From Christiangramia sediminis (GTDB lineage: Bacteria; Bacteroidota; Bacteroidia; Flavobacteriales; Flavobacteriaceae): a DNA stretch of 64,000 nucleotides. The translations under genes were made by a program, and so were the position numbers. The notes beneath the pieces are model-generated. The model searched no databases, was not told the DNA's origin, and saw nothing but the letters and a program-made list of their open reading frames with translations. Where the stretch lies: contig NZ_JAJBZG010000004.1 of assembly GCF_020552705.1 (NCBI RefSeq), positions 62,001 through 126,000 on the forward strand, written 5' to 3'. How positions within the stretch are numbered: position 1 is the first letter of the stretch; each line of letters begins with the position of its first letter. Of this stretch, positions 23,774 to 33,464 are shown piece after piece.

Positions 23774-23852
23774 ACCTAAATATATTCTCCCCTCAATATA
23801 CAATCTTTATAAGAGTTAATTTTTTTATCTTCGCAGGAAATAATTTTTCAGC

Positions 23853-24458
23853 TTGGACAAACTCGAAAGAAAAGATATAATACAAAAGGTTACCACACTT
23901 TTGAAAGAGATTCCATCTTCCATGGATATTGTAAAAAAAGATGGAAAGACCGATAAAAGATTTGAATATCTGGCTACACATATGGTAGACAAGGCTATTG
24001 AAAAAGATGCGCTTATCGTTTCTGAAAATCGCCAGGGAATTGCAATTCTTTTTAAAACCAGCAAGAAAGACGATAATATTTGGAAAGATCTATGGGCGCA
24101 ATTAAAACTTGTGGTGAATGTCACGGGTATTAAGAATGCACTGGATATTTTAAAAACACAAAAATATATTAAGAATCAACGCCCCCAGGAAGGAGAATAT
24201 TTATACTGCTGGTTTTGGGGAATTCTTAAAGACTCTCGTGGTGCAGACACCCAGGTTGGAAAAGACATGAAAGATATTTTTTTCAGGACCGCTCATGATA
24301 CCGGACTGGAGCTATATGCAGAAACCCGCGGAAGAACGAATGCTATCGTTTACCAACGGGTTGGTTTTGATCTTTTTCATGAATGGGATCACCCAAGTGG
24401 TGACACCATGTATTTTCTAAAATATAACCCAAAGAATCCTAGAAACAAGAGACCTTAG
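23853..24458 (+). CDS. GNAT-fold acetyltransferase-like protein
   Basis: 201 residues with a TTG start; the next in-frame ATG would remove 23 residues. The C-terminal third (ELYAETRGRTNAIVYQRVGFDLFHEW) matches the last strands of GNAT N-acetyltransferases, where a residue after the acetyl-CoA site is followed by Y-x-R-x-GF. The usual acetyl-CoA loop R/Q-x-x-G-x-G/A is not clear, so activity is uncertain. A TATCTTCG -7-like box lies at 23826-23833. It overlaps the response-regulator gene by 4 nt (convergent). Confidence 0.6.
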   Translation: MDKLERKDIIQKVTTLLKEIPSSMDIVKKDGKTDKRFEYLATHMVDKAIEKDALIVSENRQGIAILFKTSKKDDNIWKDLWAQLKLVVNVTGIKNALDILKTQKYIKNQRPQEGEYLYCWFWGILKDSRGADTQVGKDMKDIFFRTAHDTGLELYAETRGRTNAIVYQRVGFDLFHEWDHPSGDTMYFLKYNPKNPRNKRP

Positions 24459-25621
24459 AACCTGCTTCCAAAGAGTTTTACGTCTTCATCGCTAATCTCT
24501 TTGCCTCCGAGAATAAATAATCTCTCTACGACATTTCTAAGTTCACGCACATTTCCGCGCCATTCGCTTTCTTTTAGCACCTTTATAGCATCTGCCGTAA
24601 ATTCTTTTTTATTAGTTCCCTGCTCCTGGGCGATCTTTTCACTAAAATAATCAACCAGTAGCGGGATATCGTCTTTTCTATCTTTCAAGGCCGGTACTTC
24701 AATGAGGATCACCGCCAGCCTGTGATAAAGATCTTCTCTAAAATTATTCTCTTCGATCTCCTTTTTAAGATCTTTATTAGTCGCGGCAACTACTCTAACA
24801 TCTACCTTGATATCCTTATCACTACCTACTCTTGAAATCCTGTTTTCCTGAAGTGCTCTAAGGACTTTTGCCTGAGCTGAAAGACTCATATCTCCAATCT
24901 CATCAAGAAATATGGTTCCTTTATTTGCTGCTTCAAACTTCCCCGCCCTATCTTTATTGGCCGAGGTAAAAGCTCCCTTTACGTGACCAAAAAGTTCACT
25001 CTCGATCAATTCTGAAGGGATGGCCGCACAATTCACTTCTATCATGGGTCCTTTAGAACGATCACTTTTTTGATGCAGCCAGTGTGCAACCAGTTCTTTC
25101 CCCGTACCATTTGGCCCGGTAATTAAAACACGGGCATCGGTATGGGCCACCTTTTCAATCATATCCTTAATATTATGAATCGCATCAGATTCACCAATCA
25201 TCTCATAATTTTTGCTCACCTTCTTCTTTAGTCTTGTATTTTCAACTACAAGTTCTTTTCGGTCTAAAGCGTTTCTAACTGTATTGAGGAGACGGTTAAG
25301 ATCTGGTGGTTTCGAGATATAATCAAATGCTCCGATCTTCATGGTATTTACAGCGGTATCAAGATCACCATGACCTGAGATCATGACTACAGGAATTTCC
25401 GGCTTTATCTTTTTTACTGCTTCCAATACCTCAACACCATCCATTTTTGGCATTTTAATATCGCACAGGATAAGATCAAAATCTTCATTCTTAACCAGTT
25501 CCATTCCTTCCAGTCCATCTTCAGCTTCTGTCACTTCATAATCCTTACTTTCTTCGGTTAGGATCTTATTAAGAACCCTTCTTATCGATGCTTCGTCCTC
25601 TATTAATAGAATTTTTGCCAT
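24455..25621 (-). CDS. Sigma-54-type response regulator lacking the DNA-binding domain
   Basis: 388 residues: receiver domain 1-120 with phospho-acceptor Asp54 (LILCDIKMP) and conserved Lys104, then an AAA+ domain with Walker A GPNGTGKE (169-176), Walker B GTIFLDEIGD and the arginine-finger region EWRGNVRELRN. The sigma-54 contact loop reads GAFTSA (216-221) instead of GAFTGA. The protein stops right after the AAA+ helical lid, with no Fis-type helix-turn-helix, so it cannot bind enhancer DNA the usual way. Last of a five-gene operon with an ABC exporter and MscS channel; starts 1 nt overlapped by the DUF6268 gene. Confidence 0.9.
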   Translation of the reverse strand: MAKILLIEDEASIRRVLNKILTEESKDYEVTEAEDGLEGMELVKNEDFDLILCDIKMPKMDGVEVLEAVKKIKPEIPVVMISGHGDLDTAVNTMKIGAFDYISKPPDLNRLLNTVRNALDRKELVVENTRLKKKVSKNYEMIGESDAIHNIKDMIEKVAHTDARVLITGPNGTGKELVAHWLHQKSDRSKGPMIEVNCAAIPSELIESELFGHVKGAFTSANKDRAGKFEAANKGTIFLDEIGDMSLSAQAKVLRALQENRISRVGSDKDIKVDVRVVAATNKDLKKEIEENNFREDLYHRLAVILIEVPALKDRKDDIPLLVDYFSEKIAQEQGTNKKEFTADAIKVLKESEWRGNVRELRNVVERLFILGGKEISDEDVKLFGSRF

Positions 25622-26520
25622 TATAATATTGTAAATTTTAATCCGCTTCTAGCGTAAAATGTGTTTGTTTCGTTGATGGTATAAATATTATTCCTGTCTG
25701 CGTCCCTGAATCTTATATCATTTATTAAAGTATGCCCTCCATAGACATAAAACTTTAGATGATCTGTAAAACTAAATTCATATCCCAGTCCGCTTAAAAG
25801 AATGGTCATAGACATACTTTCTGCAATGGGATCATTTGTATTATTTCCAGGAGTGGTATCAAAATTATTCTGAATATTAGAGAAAAAACCATCCAGGGTT
25901 AGAAATAACTGAACTTCCTGCCTGCCATTAAAATAATACTTTAAATTGGATTTTGGAATCCCAAGCATATAAGACCATTTCTCATCCCATCTTTTATAGT
26001 AATTCACAATGGGCAATGGAAAAGGAAAGCCGGTGGTGGTAGAATACTGTAGCCCGAGAATAAGTCTCCACGGCTCATAATATCTCTCGTCTTCTTTTAT
26101 TTTAATAAAATATACTGCACCGGTATAAATAAGATCATCCTGTAAAATATCAGACTGCGCGAAGTTAGAGGCCAGCTTTACGCCTCCTTCAGCCCCAAAC
26201 CTCCATAAATCGTTCATTTTAAAGGTGTAACCCAGAGAAGCCGTAAAGCTCTGAAATCTATCCAGGTCCCGGGTATCAAACACTTCAGGATCTTCATATT
26301 TAAACTGAACATTACGATATTCCAGACCTGGGATCAAATAGGAGCCCTCTTTTTTTAAAGCAATAGGAAAGGCCACCTGCGCCCGCATTCTGCGGAAGGA
26401 ATTATCAGAATTTTTCTGAGGGAAATAGGTATACTCCAGTCGTGCCAGATCTGTCGACTGACAAAAAGCGCTCAGGCTAAATAATAAAAAGAATAATAAT
26501 GACAGTTTTTTATACATCAT
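25621..26520 (-). CDS. DUF6268-type outer-membrane beta-barrel protein
   Basis: 299 residues with a signal peptide (KLSLLFFLLFSLSAFCQ) and alternating hydrophobic/aromatic strands throughout, ending in an aromatic-rich strand (FYARSGLKFTIL) as usual for outer-membrane barrels. It resembles the DUF6268 family. Function unknown. The gene overlaps mscS by 11 nt upstream and the response regulator by 1 nt downstream. Confidence 0.7.
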   Translation of the reverse strand: MMYKKLSLLFFLLFSLSAFCQSTDLARLEYTYFPQKNSDNSFRRMRAQVAFPIALKKEGSYLIPGLEYRNVQFKYEDPEVFDTRDLDRFQSFTASLGYTFKMNDLWRFGAEGGVKLASNFAQSDILQDDLIYTGAVYFIKIKEDERYYEPWRLILGLQYSTTTGFPFPLPIVNYYKRWDEKWSYMLGIPKSNLKYYFNGRQEVQLFLTLDGFFSNIQNNFDTTPGNNTNDPIAESMSMTILLSGLGYEFSFTDHLKFYVYGGHTLINDIRFRDADRNNIYTINETNTFYARSGLKFTIL

Positions 26521-27436
26521 CGCTCAATTCATCAGTGTTCTCTCTCCCTCTTGGATAGAACATATGTACATCTCTTTGCGGGAACGGAATGGTGATATTG
26601 TTCAATCTAAACTTGTTATTGATCTTAAATCTCAATTCACTCTTCACTTTAGGATCCACAAAACTATCTGATATGTAAAAGTGCAGACCGAACAGTAAAG
26701 CGGAATCTCCAAAATCTTCAAAAAGCACAAATGGTTCAGGTTTTTTCAAAATCCCCTTTTGCTCCCGGGCACATTCCAGTAAAACTTCTCTTACTTTCTC
26801 AACATCACTTCCGTAGGCAACACCTACTTTAACCACTTCTCTCGTGGTCTTATGATTTTGAGTGTAATTATAAACGGTATCACTTATGAATTTATGATTG
26901 GGAATGATCATTACCTTGTCATCCCTGGTAAGCGCCCTGGTAGTTCTGAGCTTGATCTCAAAAACCCTGGCTACCCTGCCTTCGAGTTCAATTACATCTC
27001 CAACGAGCAAAGACTTATCCAGGATTATAAAAATACCTCCAATTACATCCTGAAACAATTCCTGAAGTGCAAGACCAAGACCCACGAATAAGGCCGCAGA
27101 AGCTGTTAAAAGTATGGTAACATCAACACCCGTGGAACTTAAGGTGATGAGTATGACCACTACATACACAAAGTATTTAATGAACTTAAATACACTTATG
27201 AATTTCATTTTATCTTCCTCCATCAATTTGGAGGTGATAAAAGATCTAATAACCCTAAGAACTATACTGGTAATCAGGAAGGTTGATACTATAAGAACAA
27301 TTAATCCTACAGTTATTTTTATTTCTTCACTACCAATATTGTAACTGAAACCGGCATTCCAGAAATCTTTTATAAGACCCCAAATGTCCTGTTCAATTAC
27401 TTCCGTAACTTTTTCTGTAGCTGATTGATCCTGCAT
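26510..27436 (-). CDS. MscS-family mechanosensitive channel
   Basis: 308 residues. Three N-terminal membrane spans (about 40-60, 85-103, 108-130); the last is the pore helix LTASAALFVGLGLALQE with the Gly/Ala zipper. The beta domain follows (DKSLLVGDVIELEGRVARV, then VMIIPNHKFISDTVYNY), and the C-terminal alpha/beta domain. Releases solutes on hypo-osmotic shock. Third gene of the operon that starts with the ABC ATPase, 2 nt after the permease stop. Confidence 0.92.
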   Translation of the reverse strand: MQDQSATEKVTEVIEQDIWGLIKDFWNAGFSYNIGSEEIKITVGLIVLIVSTFLITSIVLRVIRSFITSKLMEEDKMKFISVFKFIKYFVYVVVILITLSSTGVDVTILLTASAALFVGLGLALQELFQDVIGGIFIILDKSLLVGDVIELEGRVARVFEIKLRTTRALTRDDKVMIIPNHKFISDTVYNYTQNHKTTREVVKVGVAYGSDVEKVREVLLECAREQKGILKKPEPFVLFEDFGDSALLFGLHFYISDSFVDPKVKSELRFKINNKFRLNNITIPFPQRDVHMFYPRGRENTDELSDDV

Positions 27437-27438
27437 AC

Positions 27439-28737
27439 TTAATATTTAAGCCATTTATACAGTTCTTTATAGCTAGGCTTTTTCCCATACATCAATATTC
27501 CCACGCGATATATTTTTGCTGATAACCATAATATACCAAAATTAGTGGCTATTAAAACGATTATAGATGCAGTAATTTCCCACCATGGTACGCCAAATGG
27601 AATTCTCATTAACATTACAATTGGTGACGTAAAGGGAATTATTGAGAATATAGTTGAAACCGTCCCGTGAGGATTTTCCACTACCGAAAAGAAGCCTACA
27701 TATATCCCAAGAATGAGAGGTAAAATTATAGGAAACATAAATTGCTGGGTATCTGTTTCGCTATCTACAGCTGCACCAATGGCCGCGTAGATTGCACTGT
27801 ATAGGAAATATCCTCCCAGAAAATAGATCACAAAGAAGACCAGTAAACTTGCATAGGGAAGTTTAAGGATGTCTATAACCAGTTGGTTTATCTCAGGCCT
27901 TGCCGCACTTTCGATGGCTGCTGAAGCCGGTGATTGTGCAGCATAAGGATCTATCCCCAGAAAAGATGAAATACCCCATAGCAATACGGTTCCCAGAATA
28001 ACCCAAACACTAAATTGCGTCATCCCCGCTAGTGAAGTACCCAATATTTTTCCCAGTAATAATTGAAAAGGTTTTACTGATGAAACTATGATCTCAATGA
28101 TCCGGTTGGTCTTTTCTTCAATCACACTCCGCATCACCATATTCCCGTAGATAATAATAAACATCATCAATAAATAACCGGCCGCTCCCCCAAAAAACAT
28201 TTTGATGTAATTGGACATTTTTGAGCTTCGTTCACCAGAAAAATTCTGGATCTGTACATTTACATCTGCCCTTGCCTTATCAATTTCCGAAACATCTATT
28301 CCTTTGGCGATAAGCTGCTCCCGGGTTAATTTATCTGAAATTGTTTTTTCTATATTTTCAATGGTTCCAAAGCCCGGGGTATCTTTTCCGAAAAATTCGA
28401 TATCTGCTGGTTTTCCTAAGCCCGGCTCTATATCTGAGATATGGATAAGTCCATAATATTCATTATCCAGAACTTCCTGTCGTGCCTTTTCCAAAGGTTT
28501 TTTTGAAAAATCTAAATACTGCACCTGTTCTCCATCCTTAAATTCGGTGGCGAACATTCCGCTTTCATCATATATCCCAATGATCTTTTGCTCTGTGCTA
28601 TTTAACATGCTCAGATAAGCGATAAGCAATATCATCCCCACAAAGATCAACGGACTCAGAAAAGTCATCACAATGAAGGTCTTATTTTTAACCCGCGCCA
28701 GGTATTCCCGGTTTATGATAAGTCTTAAATTACGCAT
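27439..28737 (-). CDS. ABC-2 type permease, NatB-like
   Basis: 432 residues: an N-terminal span, a large periplasmic domain of about 150 residues, then a cluster of five spans near the C-terminus, with YLLMMFIIIYGNMVMRSVIEEKTNRIIEIIVSSVKP (shortened here to its core MRSVIEEKTNRIIEI) typical of the Na+-exporter NatB / ABC2_membrane_3 group. It pairs with the ATPase gene, overlapping it by 8 nt. Substrate unknown; sodium is only the family prototype. Confidence 0.85.
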   Translation of the reverse strand: MRNLRLIINREYLARVKNKTFIVMTFLSPLIFVGMILLIAYLSMLNSTEQKIIGIYDESGMFATEFKDGEQVQYLDFSKKPLEKARQEVLDNEYYGLIHISDIEPGLGKPADIEFFGKDTPGFGTIENIEKTISDKLTREQLIAKGIDVSEIDKARADVNVQIQNFSGERSSKMSNYIKMFFGGAAGYLLMMFIIIYGNMVMRSVIEEKTNRIIEIIVSSVKPFQLLLGKILGTSLAGMTQFSVWVILGTVLLWGISSFLGIDPYAAQSPASAAIESAARPEINQLVIDILKLPYASLLVFFVIYFLGGYFLYSAIYAAIGAAVDSETDTQQFMFPIILPLILGIYVGFFSVVENPHGTVSTIFSIIPFTSPIVMLMRIPFGVPWWEITASIIVLIATNFGILWLSAKIYRVGILMYGKKPSYKELYKWLKY

Positions 28738-29659
28738 TTTGAGTCACGGTTTTAATGAAAATATCGTTCACTGAAGGAATTACTTCTACAAAATGATTGA
28801 TACGAGCCCGGGTAAGTAAGAACTGGATTAAATCATTGGAAGATTCATTATCCTTTAATTTAATAGTTAATTTCAGATCATTCTGAATACTTTTATAATT
28901 CGCCGATCCTACCTGAAAGCGGTCTTCCAGCTCACGTTTTAAGGTAGGTTCATCTACAGCGTCCAGCCCTACCTCAAAAGTATTGGATTTATAGGCTTTT
29001 TTTATATCTGAAACTTTCCCATCCAGTAATTTATTGGATTTATGAATGAGGGCGATATATTCACACAGTTCTTCTACGCTTTCCATACGATGAGTGGAGA
29101 ATAAAATCGTGGCTCCCTCTTCTTTCAGCTGCAGAATCTCGTCTTTAATAAGGTTCGCATTCACGGGATCAAATCCACTAAAAGGTTCATCAAAAATGAG
29201 CAATTTAGGGCGATGTAGCACAGTAATGACAAATTGTACCTTTTGAGCCATTCCTTTAGAAAGTTCCTGTATCTTTTTATCCCACCAGCCTTCAATTTCC
29301 AGTCTTTTGAACCAGAATTGCAGTCTTTCTTTAGCTTCAGCCCGGGTTAAGCCTTTCAGCCTGGCCAGATAAAGCGCCTGTTCACCCACTTTCATAGATT
29401 TGTAAAGCCCTCTTTCTTCCGGCAGGTATCCAATATGAGCGATATCATCTGGATGTAACGGCCTGCCGCCTAGATAGACCTTACCTTCATCGGGCATGGT
29501 GATTTGATTAATAATACGCAGTAAAGTGGTCTTCCCGGCCCCGTTGGGTCCCAGAAGTCCAAAAATACTTTCCTGAGGGATATTTATTGAAACATTGTTG
29601 AGTGCAGTAAAATTTCCGAAGCGTTTATAGATATTCTCCGCAACCAAAAGATTTTCCAT
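28730..29659 (-). CDS. ABC transporter ATP-binding protein, NatA-like
   Basis: 309 residues. Walker A GPNGAGKTT (37-45), Q-loop YLPEERGLYKSM, signature LSKGMAQKVQFVITV (LSKG variant of LSGG, usual in this subfamily), Walker B LLIFDEPFSGFDPVN, switch STHRM. The C-terminal 80 residues form a DUF4162-type domain. First gene of a five-gene run (ATPase, permease, MscS, DUF6268, response regulator), all overlapping or within 2 nt. Confidence 0.9.
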   Translation of the reverse strand: MENLLVAENIYKRFGNFTALNNVSINIPQESIFGLLGPNGAGKTTLLRIINQITMPDEGKVYLGGRPLHPDDIAHIGYLPEERGLYKSMKVGEQALYLARLKGLTRAEAKERLQFWFKRLEIEGWWDKKIQELSKGMAQKVQFVITVLHRPKLLIFDEPFSGFDPVNANLIKDEILQLKEEGATILFSTHRMESVEELCEYIALIHKSNKLLDGKVSDIKKAYKSNTFEVGLDAVDEPTLKRELEDRFQVGSANYKSIQNDLKLTIKLKDNESSNDLIQFLLTRARINHFVEVIPSVNDIFIKTVTQNA

Positions 29660-29757
29660 ATAGTGTATTGTAGAAGTTTTAAAGATATAGAAATAGAAAG
29701 AGAGTATAAGTCTATTAAGAGGATTTTATAATTTTCAAAACCTCTCTAAAAACAAAA

Positions 29758-29783
29758 CCCACCCTTAATAAATTAAGGATGGG
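29758..29783 (-). terminator. Terminator after dnaJ
   Basis: Inverted pair CCCACCCTTAAT / ATTAAGGATGGG (one mismatch, 2-nt centre). Read on the minus strand it is followed by GGGTTTTGTTTTT, suiting termination of the grpE-dnaJ transcript. Confidence 0.7.
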
Positions 29784-29867
29784 AAAAAAATTGCTATGAA
29801 AAAGAAAAATTATCACTAAAAGACTTAGTGATTCTCAAATATATAAATTTTTTCTTAAAATTTCCTT

Positions 29868-30986
29868 TTAAGAAAACATATCTTTAACTTTTTCAAAAAA
29901 TGACTTGTCATTTTTCTCAGGATTTGGCTGGAAGTTCTCATCATCAGCCATTCTTTCAAAAAATTCTTTTTGTTCTCTGGAAAGGGTTTTTGGCGTCCAC
30001 ACATTCACATGTACCAGAAGATCACCTTTTCCGTAGCCATTAATACTACTAATTCCTTTTCCTCTAAGTCTAAGTATCTTGCCAGATTGCACCCCTTCTT
30101 CAATCTTGATACGAACTTTGCCAGTAACAGCATCAATTTCCCTGGAAGTTCCCAGAGCTGCTTCAGAATAACTTATATAAAGGTCATAATGTAGGTTATC
30201 GCCTTCTCTTTGCAGGCTAGGATGTGCTTTTTCCTCAATGGCCACCAAAAGATCCCCCGGAATTCCATTTCCTGGAGCATCGTTTCCTTTTCCTGAAACC
30301 TTCAATTGCATTCCATCTTCAACCCCCGCCGGAATCTTAATGGAAACCGTTTCTTCCTGAATTATAAGACCCTGTGCATCTGCGCCTTCAGGTTTCTTAT
30401 CTATCATTTGCCCGCTTCCGCCACAAGTAGTACAGGGAGATGCGGTTTGCATTCTTCCTAAAATAGTATTGGTTACACGGGTTACCTGCCCTGTACCATT
30501 ACAGGTACTACAGGTTTTATAAGTAGTTCCCGAGGCCTGTATTTTACGCTTTACTTTTATCTTTTTCTCGCATCCGTTGGCGATCTCTTCAAGATTAAGA
30601 CTTACGCGAATTCTTAAGTTACTACCTTTCGCACGGCGCTGGCCTCCACCAAAACCTCCGAATCCTGAAAATCCTCCACCGCCAAAGCCGCCGCCGAAGA
30701 TATCACCGAACTGGCTGAAAATGTCGTCCATATTCATACCTCCTCCGCCGCCAAAGCCGCCACCGTCAAATGCCTGGTGACCAAAACGATCGTATTTTGC
30801 TCTTTTCTCTTGATTTCCTAAAACTTCATAAGCTTCAGCCGATTTCTTAAACATATCTTCTGCTTCAGTGTCGCCCGGATTTTTATCTGGATGATACTTT
30901 AAAGCTTTTTTTCTATATGCTTTCTTTATCTCGGCAGCTGAAGCATCTTTACTTAAGCCTAATATTTCGTAATAATCTTCTTTCAT
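29868..30986 (-). CDS. dnaJ: Chaperone DnaJ with a reduced zinc-finger domain
   Basis: 372 residues: J-domain 1-68 with HPD (32-34), Gly/Phe-rich linker 74-116, then the substrate domains. A canonical DnaJ has four CxxCxGxG motifs; here only two are visible, CSTCNGTG (Cys159/162) and CTTCGGSG (Cys185/188). By comparison with E. coli these are motifs 2 and 3, forming zinc centre II, while motifs 1 and 4 (centre I) are replaced by other sequence. This appears to be a flavobacterial norm. It works with DnaK, which is not in the window, and GrpE just upstream (33 nt). Confidence 0.95.
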   Translation of the reverse strand: MKEDYYEILGLSKDASAAEIKKAYRKKALKYHPDKNPGDTEAEDMFKKSAEAYEVLGNQEKRAKYDRFGHQAFDGGGFGGGGGMNMDDIFSQFGDIFGGGFGGGGFSGFGGFGGGQRRAKGSNLRIRVSLNLEEIANGCEKKIKVKRKIQASGTTYKTCSTCNGTGQVTRVTNTILGRMQTASPCTTCGGSGQMIDKKPEGADAQGLIIQEETVSIKIPAGVEDGMQLKVSGKGNDAPGNGIPGDLLVAIEEKAHPSLQREGDNLHYDLYISYSEAALGTSREIDAVTGKVRIKIEEGVQSGKILRLRGKGISSINGYGKGDLLVHVNVWTPKTLSREQKEFFERMADDENFQPNPEKNDKSFFEKVKDMFS

Positions 30987-31019
30987 GTTGGGTTTTTACA
31001 AATTTTGTAAAAGCGATTC

Positions 31020-31613
31020 TTATTTTCCGGTTATAACCTTAGGGTATCTAATAATTCTTTCCCCAAGCTTATATCCGGGCTCTACTACATCAACAATCTT
31101 GCCTTTAAGATCATCTGATGGCGCAGGGATTTGCGTAATTGCTTCGTGAACTTCTGAATCAAAGTCTGAGCCATGCTCTACTTCCATTCGTTCTAATCCT
31201 TTCGCTTTAAGCGTTTCCTTTAATTTATTATGGATCAATTCAATTCCTTTTAGAAGATTTTCATCCCCAGATTTCTTTAACTCATTTAAAGCTCTGTCAA
31301 AATCGTCCATTATTGGTAACATGGCAGTCATGACTTCCTGATTGGCAGTCTTGAATAAATCCAGTCTTTCTTTGGAAGTACGTCTTTTATAATTCTCAAA
31401 TTCAGCAAAAAGTCGTAGGAACTTATCCTTTTCTTTTTGAACATCTTCCTTCAAACGCTCTTCCTCAGTAAGTTCATCCTCTTTTAATTGTGGTTCTTTA
31501 TCATTATTCTCGTCATTTTCATCCACTTCATCAATAGCATTATCTATAGCTTCTTCAACCTGGTCTTTCACCTCTTTGTTATCGTCTTTTATTTTATCTT
31601 CTTTTCGACTCAT
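31020..31613 (-). CDS. grpE: Nucleotide exchange factor GrpE
   Basis: 197 residues. A highly acidic N-terminal region (about 1-60) is followed by the long dimerising helix (EKDKFLRLFAEFENYKRRTSKER) and the C-terminal beta domain, with the motif EHGSDFDSEVHEAI and PGYKLGERIIRYPKVIT. It releases ADP from DnaK. First gene of a grpE-dnaJ operon; no CIRCE-type operator (TTAGCACTC inverted repeat) is visible upstream. Confidence 0.96.
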   Translation of the reverse strand: MSRKEDKIKDDNKEVKDQVEEAIDNAIDEVDENDENNDKEPQLKEDELTEEERLKEDVQKEKDKFLRLFAEFENYKRRTSKERLDLFKTANQEVMTAMLPIMDDFDRALNELKKSGDENLLKGIELIHNKLKETLKAKGLERMEVEHGSDFDSEVHEAITQIPAPSDDLKGKIVDVVEPGYKLGERIIRYPKVITGK

Positions 31614-31767
31614 TTTCTATAATTTTCTTTCACGCAGTTCAAGTCAAAATCATTGCCAATTCAAACTAAATGTCAAAATGTCACAAGATATATTTAATAA
31701 AATTTTATGATGTCCCGATTGTTATTCGATTTACTTTTGCGCCGAACTTTTAAAATCATTAAACCTA

Positions 31768-32436
31768 ATGAAAAGATTATTTTTAAATGCGTTCGTAATC
31801 GCAGGTCTTGGACTGGCCGTTACCGGATGTAAAGACAACAATAAAGAAGCTGATGTTGCAGAAGCAAAAGAAGCTGCTACTGCTGAAGCTGAATCTATGA
31901 AATTTACAGTTGATACTGCTTCTTCTGTAATTGAATGGAAAGGTGAAAAACCAACAGGAACTCATACTGGTACTATTAAGGTAGCGAATGGTTCTTTTAT
32001 GGCCAACGATAGCGTTGTTGAAAGCGGAACTTTCGTGATAGACATGGAGTCTATTGAAGTTACAGATCTTGAAGGAGAGGAGAAATCTAATCTTGAAGCT
32101 CACTTAAAAGGAACTGTTGAAGGTAAAGAAGGTGATTTCTTTAATGTAACTGAATTTCCAGAAGCTACCTTCGAAGTAACAGGTATTACTGAAGAAGAAG
32201 GTGAGTCTATGCTACAGGGTAACCTTACTATAAAGGAAGAAACTAAAAACATTGCTTTCCCGGTAAATATTTCTAATAATGGGGAGAACATTGAAATTAC
32301 AAGTGAAGAATTCACTATAGATCGTACAAAATGGAATGTGAACTATGGTTCTAAATCTGTTTTTGATGGTTTAGGTGATAAGTTCATTAATGACGAGGTT
32401 ACATTAAAAATCAACCTTAAAGCTACTAAAGCTTAA
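31768..32436 (+). CDS. YceI-family lipoprotein
   Basis: 222 residues. Signal peptide ending in the lipobox AVTGC, lipidation at Cys21. After an Ala/Glu-rich linker (25-45) comes the YceI domain, a lipocalin-like barrel binding polyisoprenoid or similar lipids: DTASSVIEWKGEKPTGTHTG, VESGTFVIDMESIEV and the late TIDRTKWNVNYGSKS-like segment. A -7 box TACTTTTG lies 28 nt before the start. Monocistronic, ending in a bidirectional terminator. Confidence 0.88.
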   Translation: MKRLFLNAFVIAGLGLAVTGCKDNNKEADVAEAKEAATAEAESMKFTVDTASSVIEWKGEKPTGTHTGTIKVANGSFMANDSVVESGTFVIDMESIEVTDLEGEEKSNLEAHLKGTVEGKEGDFFNVTEFPEATFEVTGITEEEGESMLQGNLTIKEETKNIAFPVNISNNGENIEITSEEFTIDRTKWNVNYGSKSVFDGLGDKFINDEVTLKINLKATKA

Positions 32437-32455
32437 TTCATTGTTCATATGAATT

Positions 32456-32486
32456 AAAAAGGCTGCCAAAACTGGCAGCCTTTTTT
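32456..32486. terminator. Bidirectional terminator
   Basis: Perfect 8-bp stem GGCTGCCA / TGGCAGCC with a 4-nt loop, flanked by a run of A on the left and T on the right, between two convergent genes. It can serve both. Confidence 0.92.
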
Positions 32487-32489
32487 GTT

Positions 32490-33392
32490 TTAAGTAAGAT
32501 CTGCCAATGCCCGGGAAAAATTGGTATAATTGAAATTATACCCCGCGCTCTCAATTTTTTCACTACTGACTAACTGACTGGATAACACAATTTGGGACAT
32601 TTCACCAAGTAAAGCTTTTAAAGCAAAAGGAGGTACATTGGGCAACCAAACTGATTTTCCCATGATGCTCGCTAGTTCTTTGGTAAGTTCTTTATTCGTA
32701 ACCGGGTTTGGTGCAACAGCATTATAGATTCCTGTAAGTTGATTTTTGATCGCAAAAAGAAATATTCCTGCCAAATCATCAATATGAATCCAGGATTGCC
32801 ATTGTTTACCACTTCCTAAAGCCGCTCCCATATTAAGTGAAATTGGCTTCTTTATTTTTTCCAGCATCCCACCATCTTTTGCAAGTACAAGTCCTACCCT
32901 TATCTTAGCTACATCCAGACCTAGGCTTTCAAAATTATCTGCTGCTGCTTCCCATTTTTCAACTACTTCCCCCACGAAATTATCTGCAACAACTTTATCA
33001 TCTTCAAAATATAATTTTTCAAGAGAGCTTGGGTAAACTCCTATAGCACTGGCAGAGATGAAATTTTCCACCTGATGGGAATTTTCGCTTAAAGTTTTAT
33101 GAAGTAAGGCTGCGGTTTGGGTCCGGCTTTTAATAATGGTCTTTTTATAAGAATCAGACCAGGGTTCTGCAATACTTGCACCCGCAAGATGAACTATAGT
33201 ATGAACATCTTTTAGACATCCACCTTCTATCACCTCGTTTTTAGGATCCCAGTAAAATCCCTGATAATCATCATAATTTTTGATTTTTGATTTACTGGTA
33301 GTCAGGTAGTTGACTTTTATTCCTTCTTCACGGCATAAAGTACTCAGTTTAGAGCCGATCAATCCCGTGGCACCTGTAATTAATATCCGCAT
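32490..33392 (-). CDS. TIGR01777-type NAD-dependent epimerase/dehydratase
   Basis: 300 residues from the ATG that gives MRILITGATGLIGSKL, the glycine-rich NAD-binding turn of extended SDR enzymes; eight upstream residues are excluded. The family signature (YQGFYWDPKNEVIEGG, VHLAGASIAEPWSD, and a C-terminal DUF1731 domain with VPPFALKALLGEMS) identifies the YfcH/TIGR01777 group, whose substrate is unknown. The active-site Tyr-x3-Lys is replaced, as usual in this group. Confidence 0.88.
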   Translation of the reverse strand: MRILITGATGLIGSKLSTLCREEGIKVNYLTTSKSKIKNYDDYQGFYWDPKNEVIEGGCLKDVHTIVHLAGASIAEPWSDSYKKTIIKSRTQTAALLHKTLSENSHQVENFISASAIGVYPSSLEKLYFEDDKVVADNFVGEVVEKWEAAADNFESLGLDVAKIRVGLVLAKDGGMLEKIKKPISLNMGAALGSGKQWQSWIHIDDLAGIFLFAIKNQLTGIYNAVAPNPVTNKELTKELASIMGKSVWLPNVPPFALKALLGEMSQIVLSSQLVSSEKIESAGYNFNYTNFSRALADLT

Positions 33393-33464
33393 TTTTTTTC
33401 TTGTTAAGATACACAAGACAAATTGAGCATGCTTTATTTTATTAGAGGTTTAACGGCATTCTGG

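Noticed and set aside
29970-30780. Plus-strand proline-rich frames opposite dnaJ
   Set aside because: They are the complement of the Gly/Phe-rich linker and zinc region of dnaJ.
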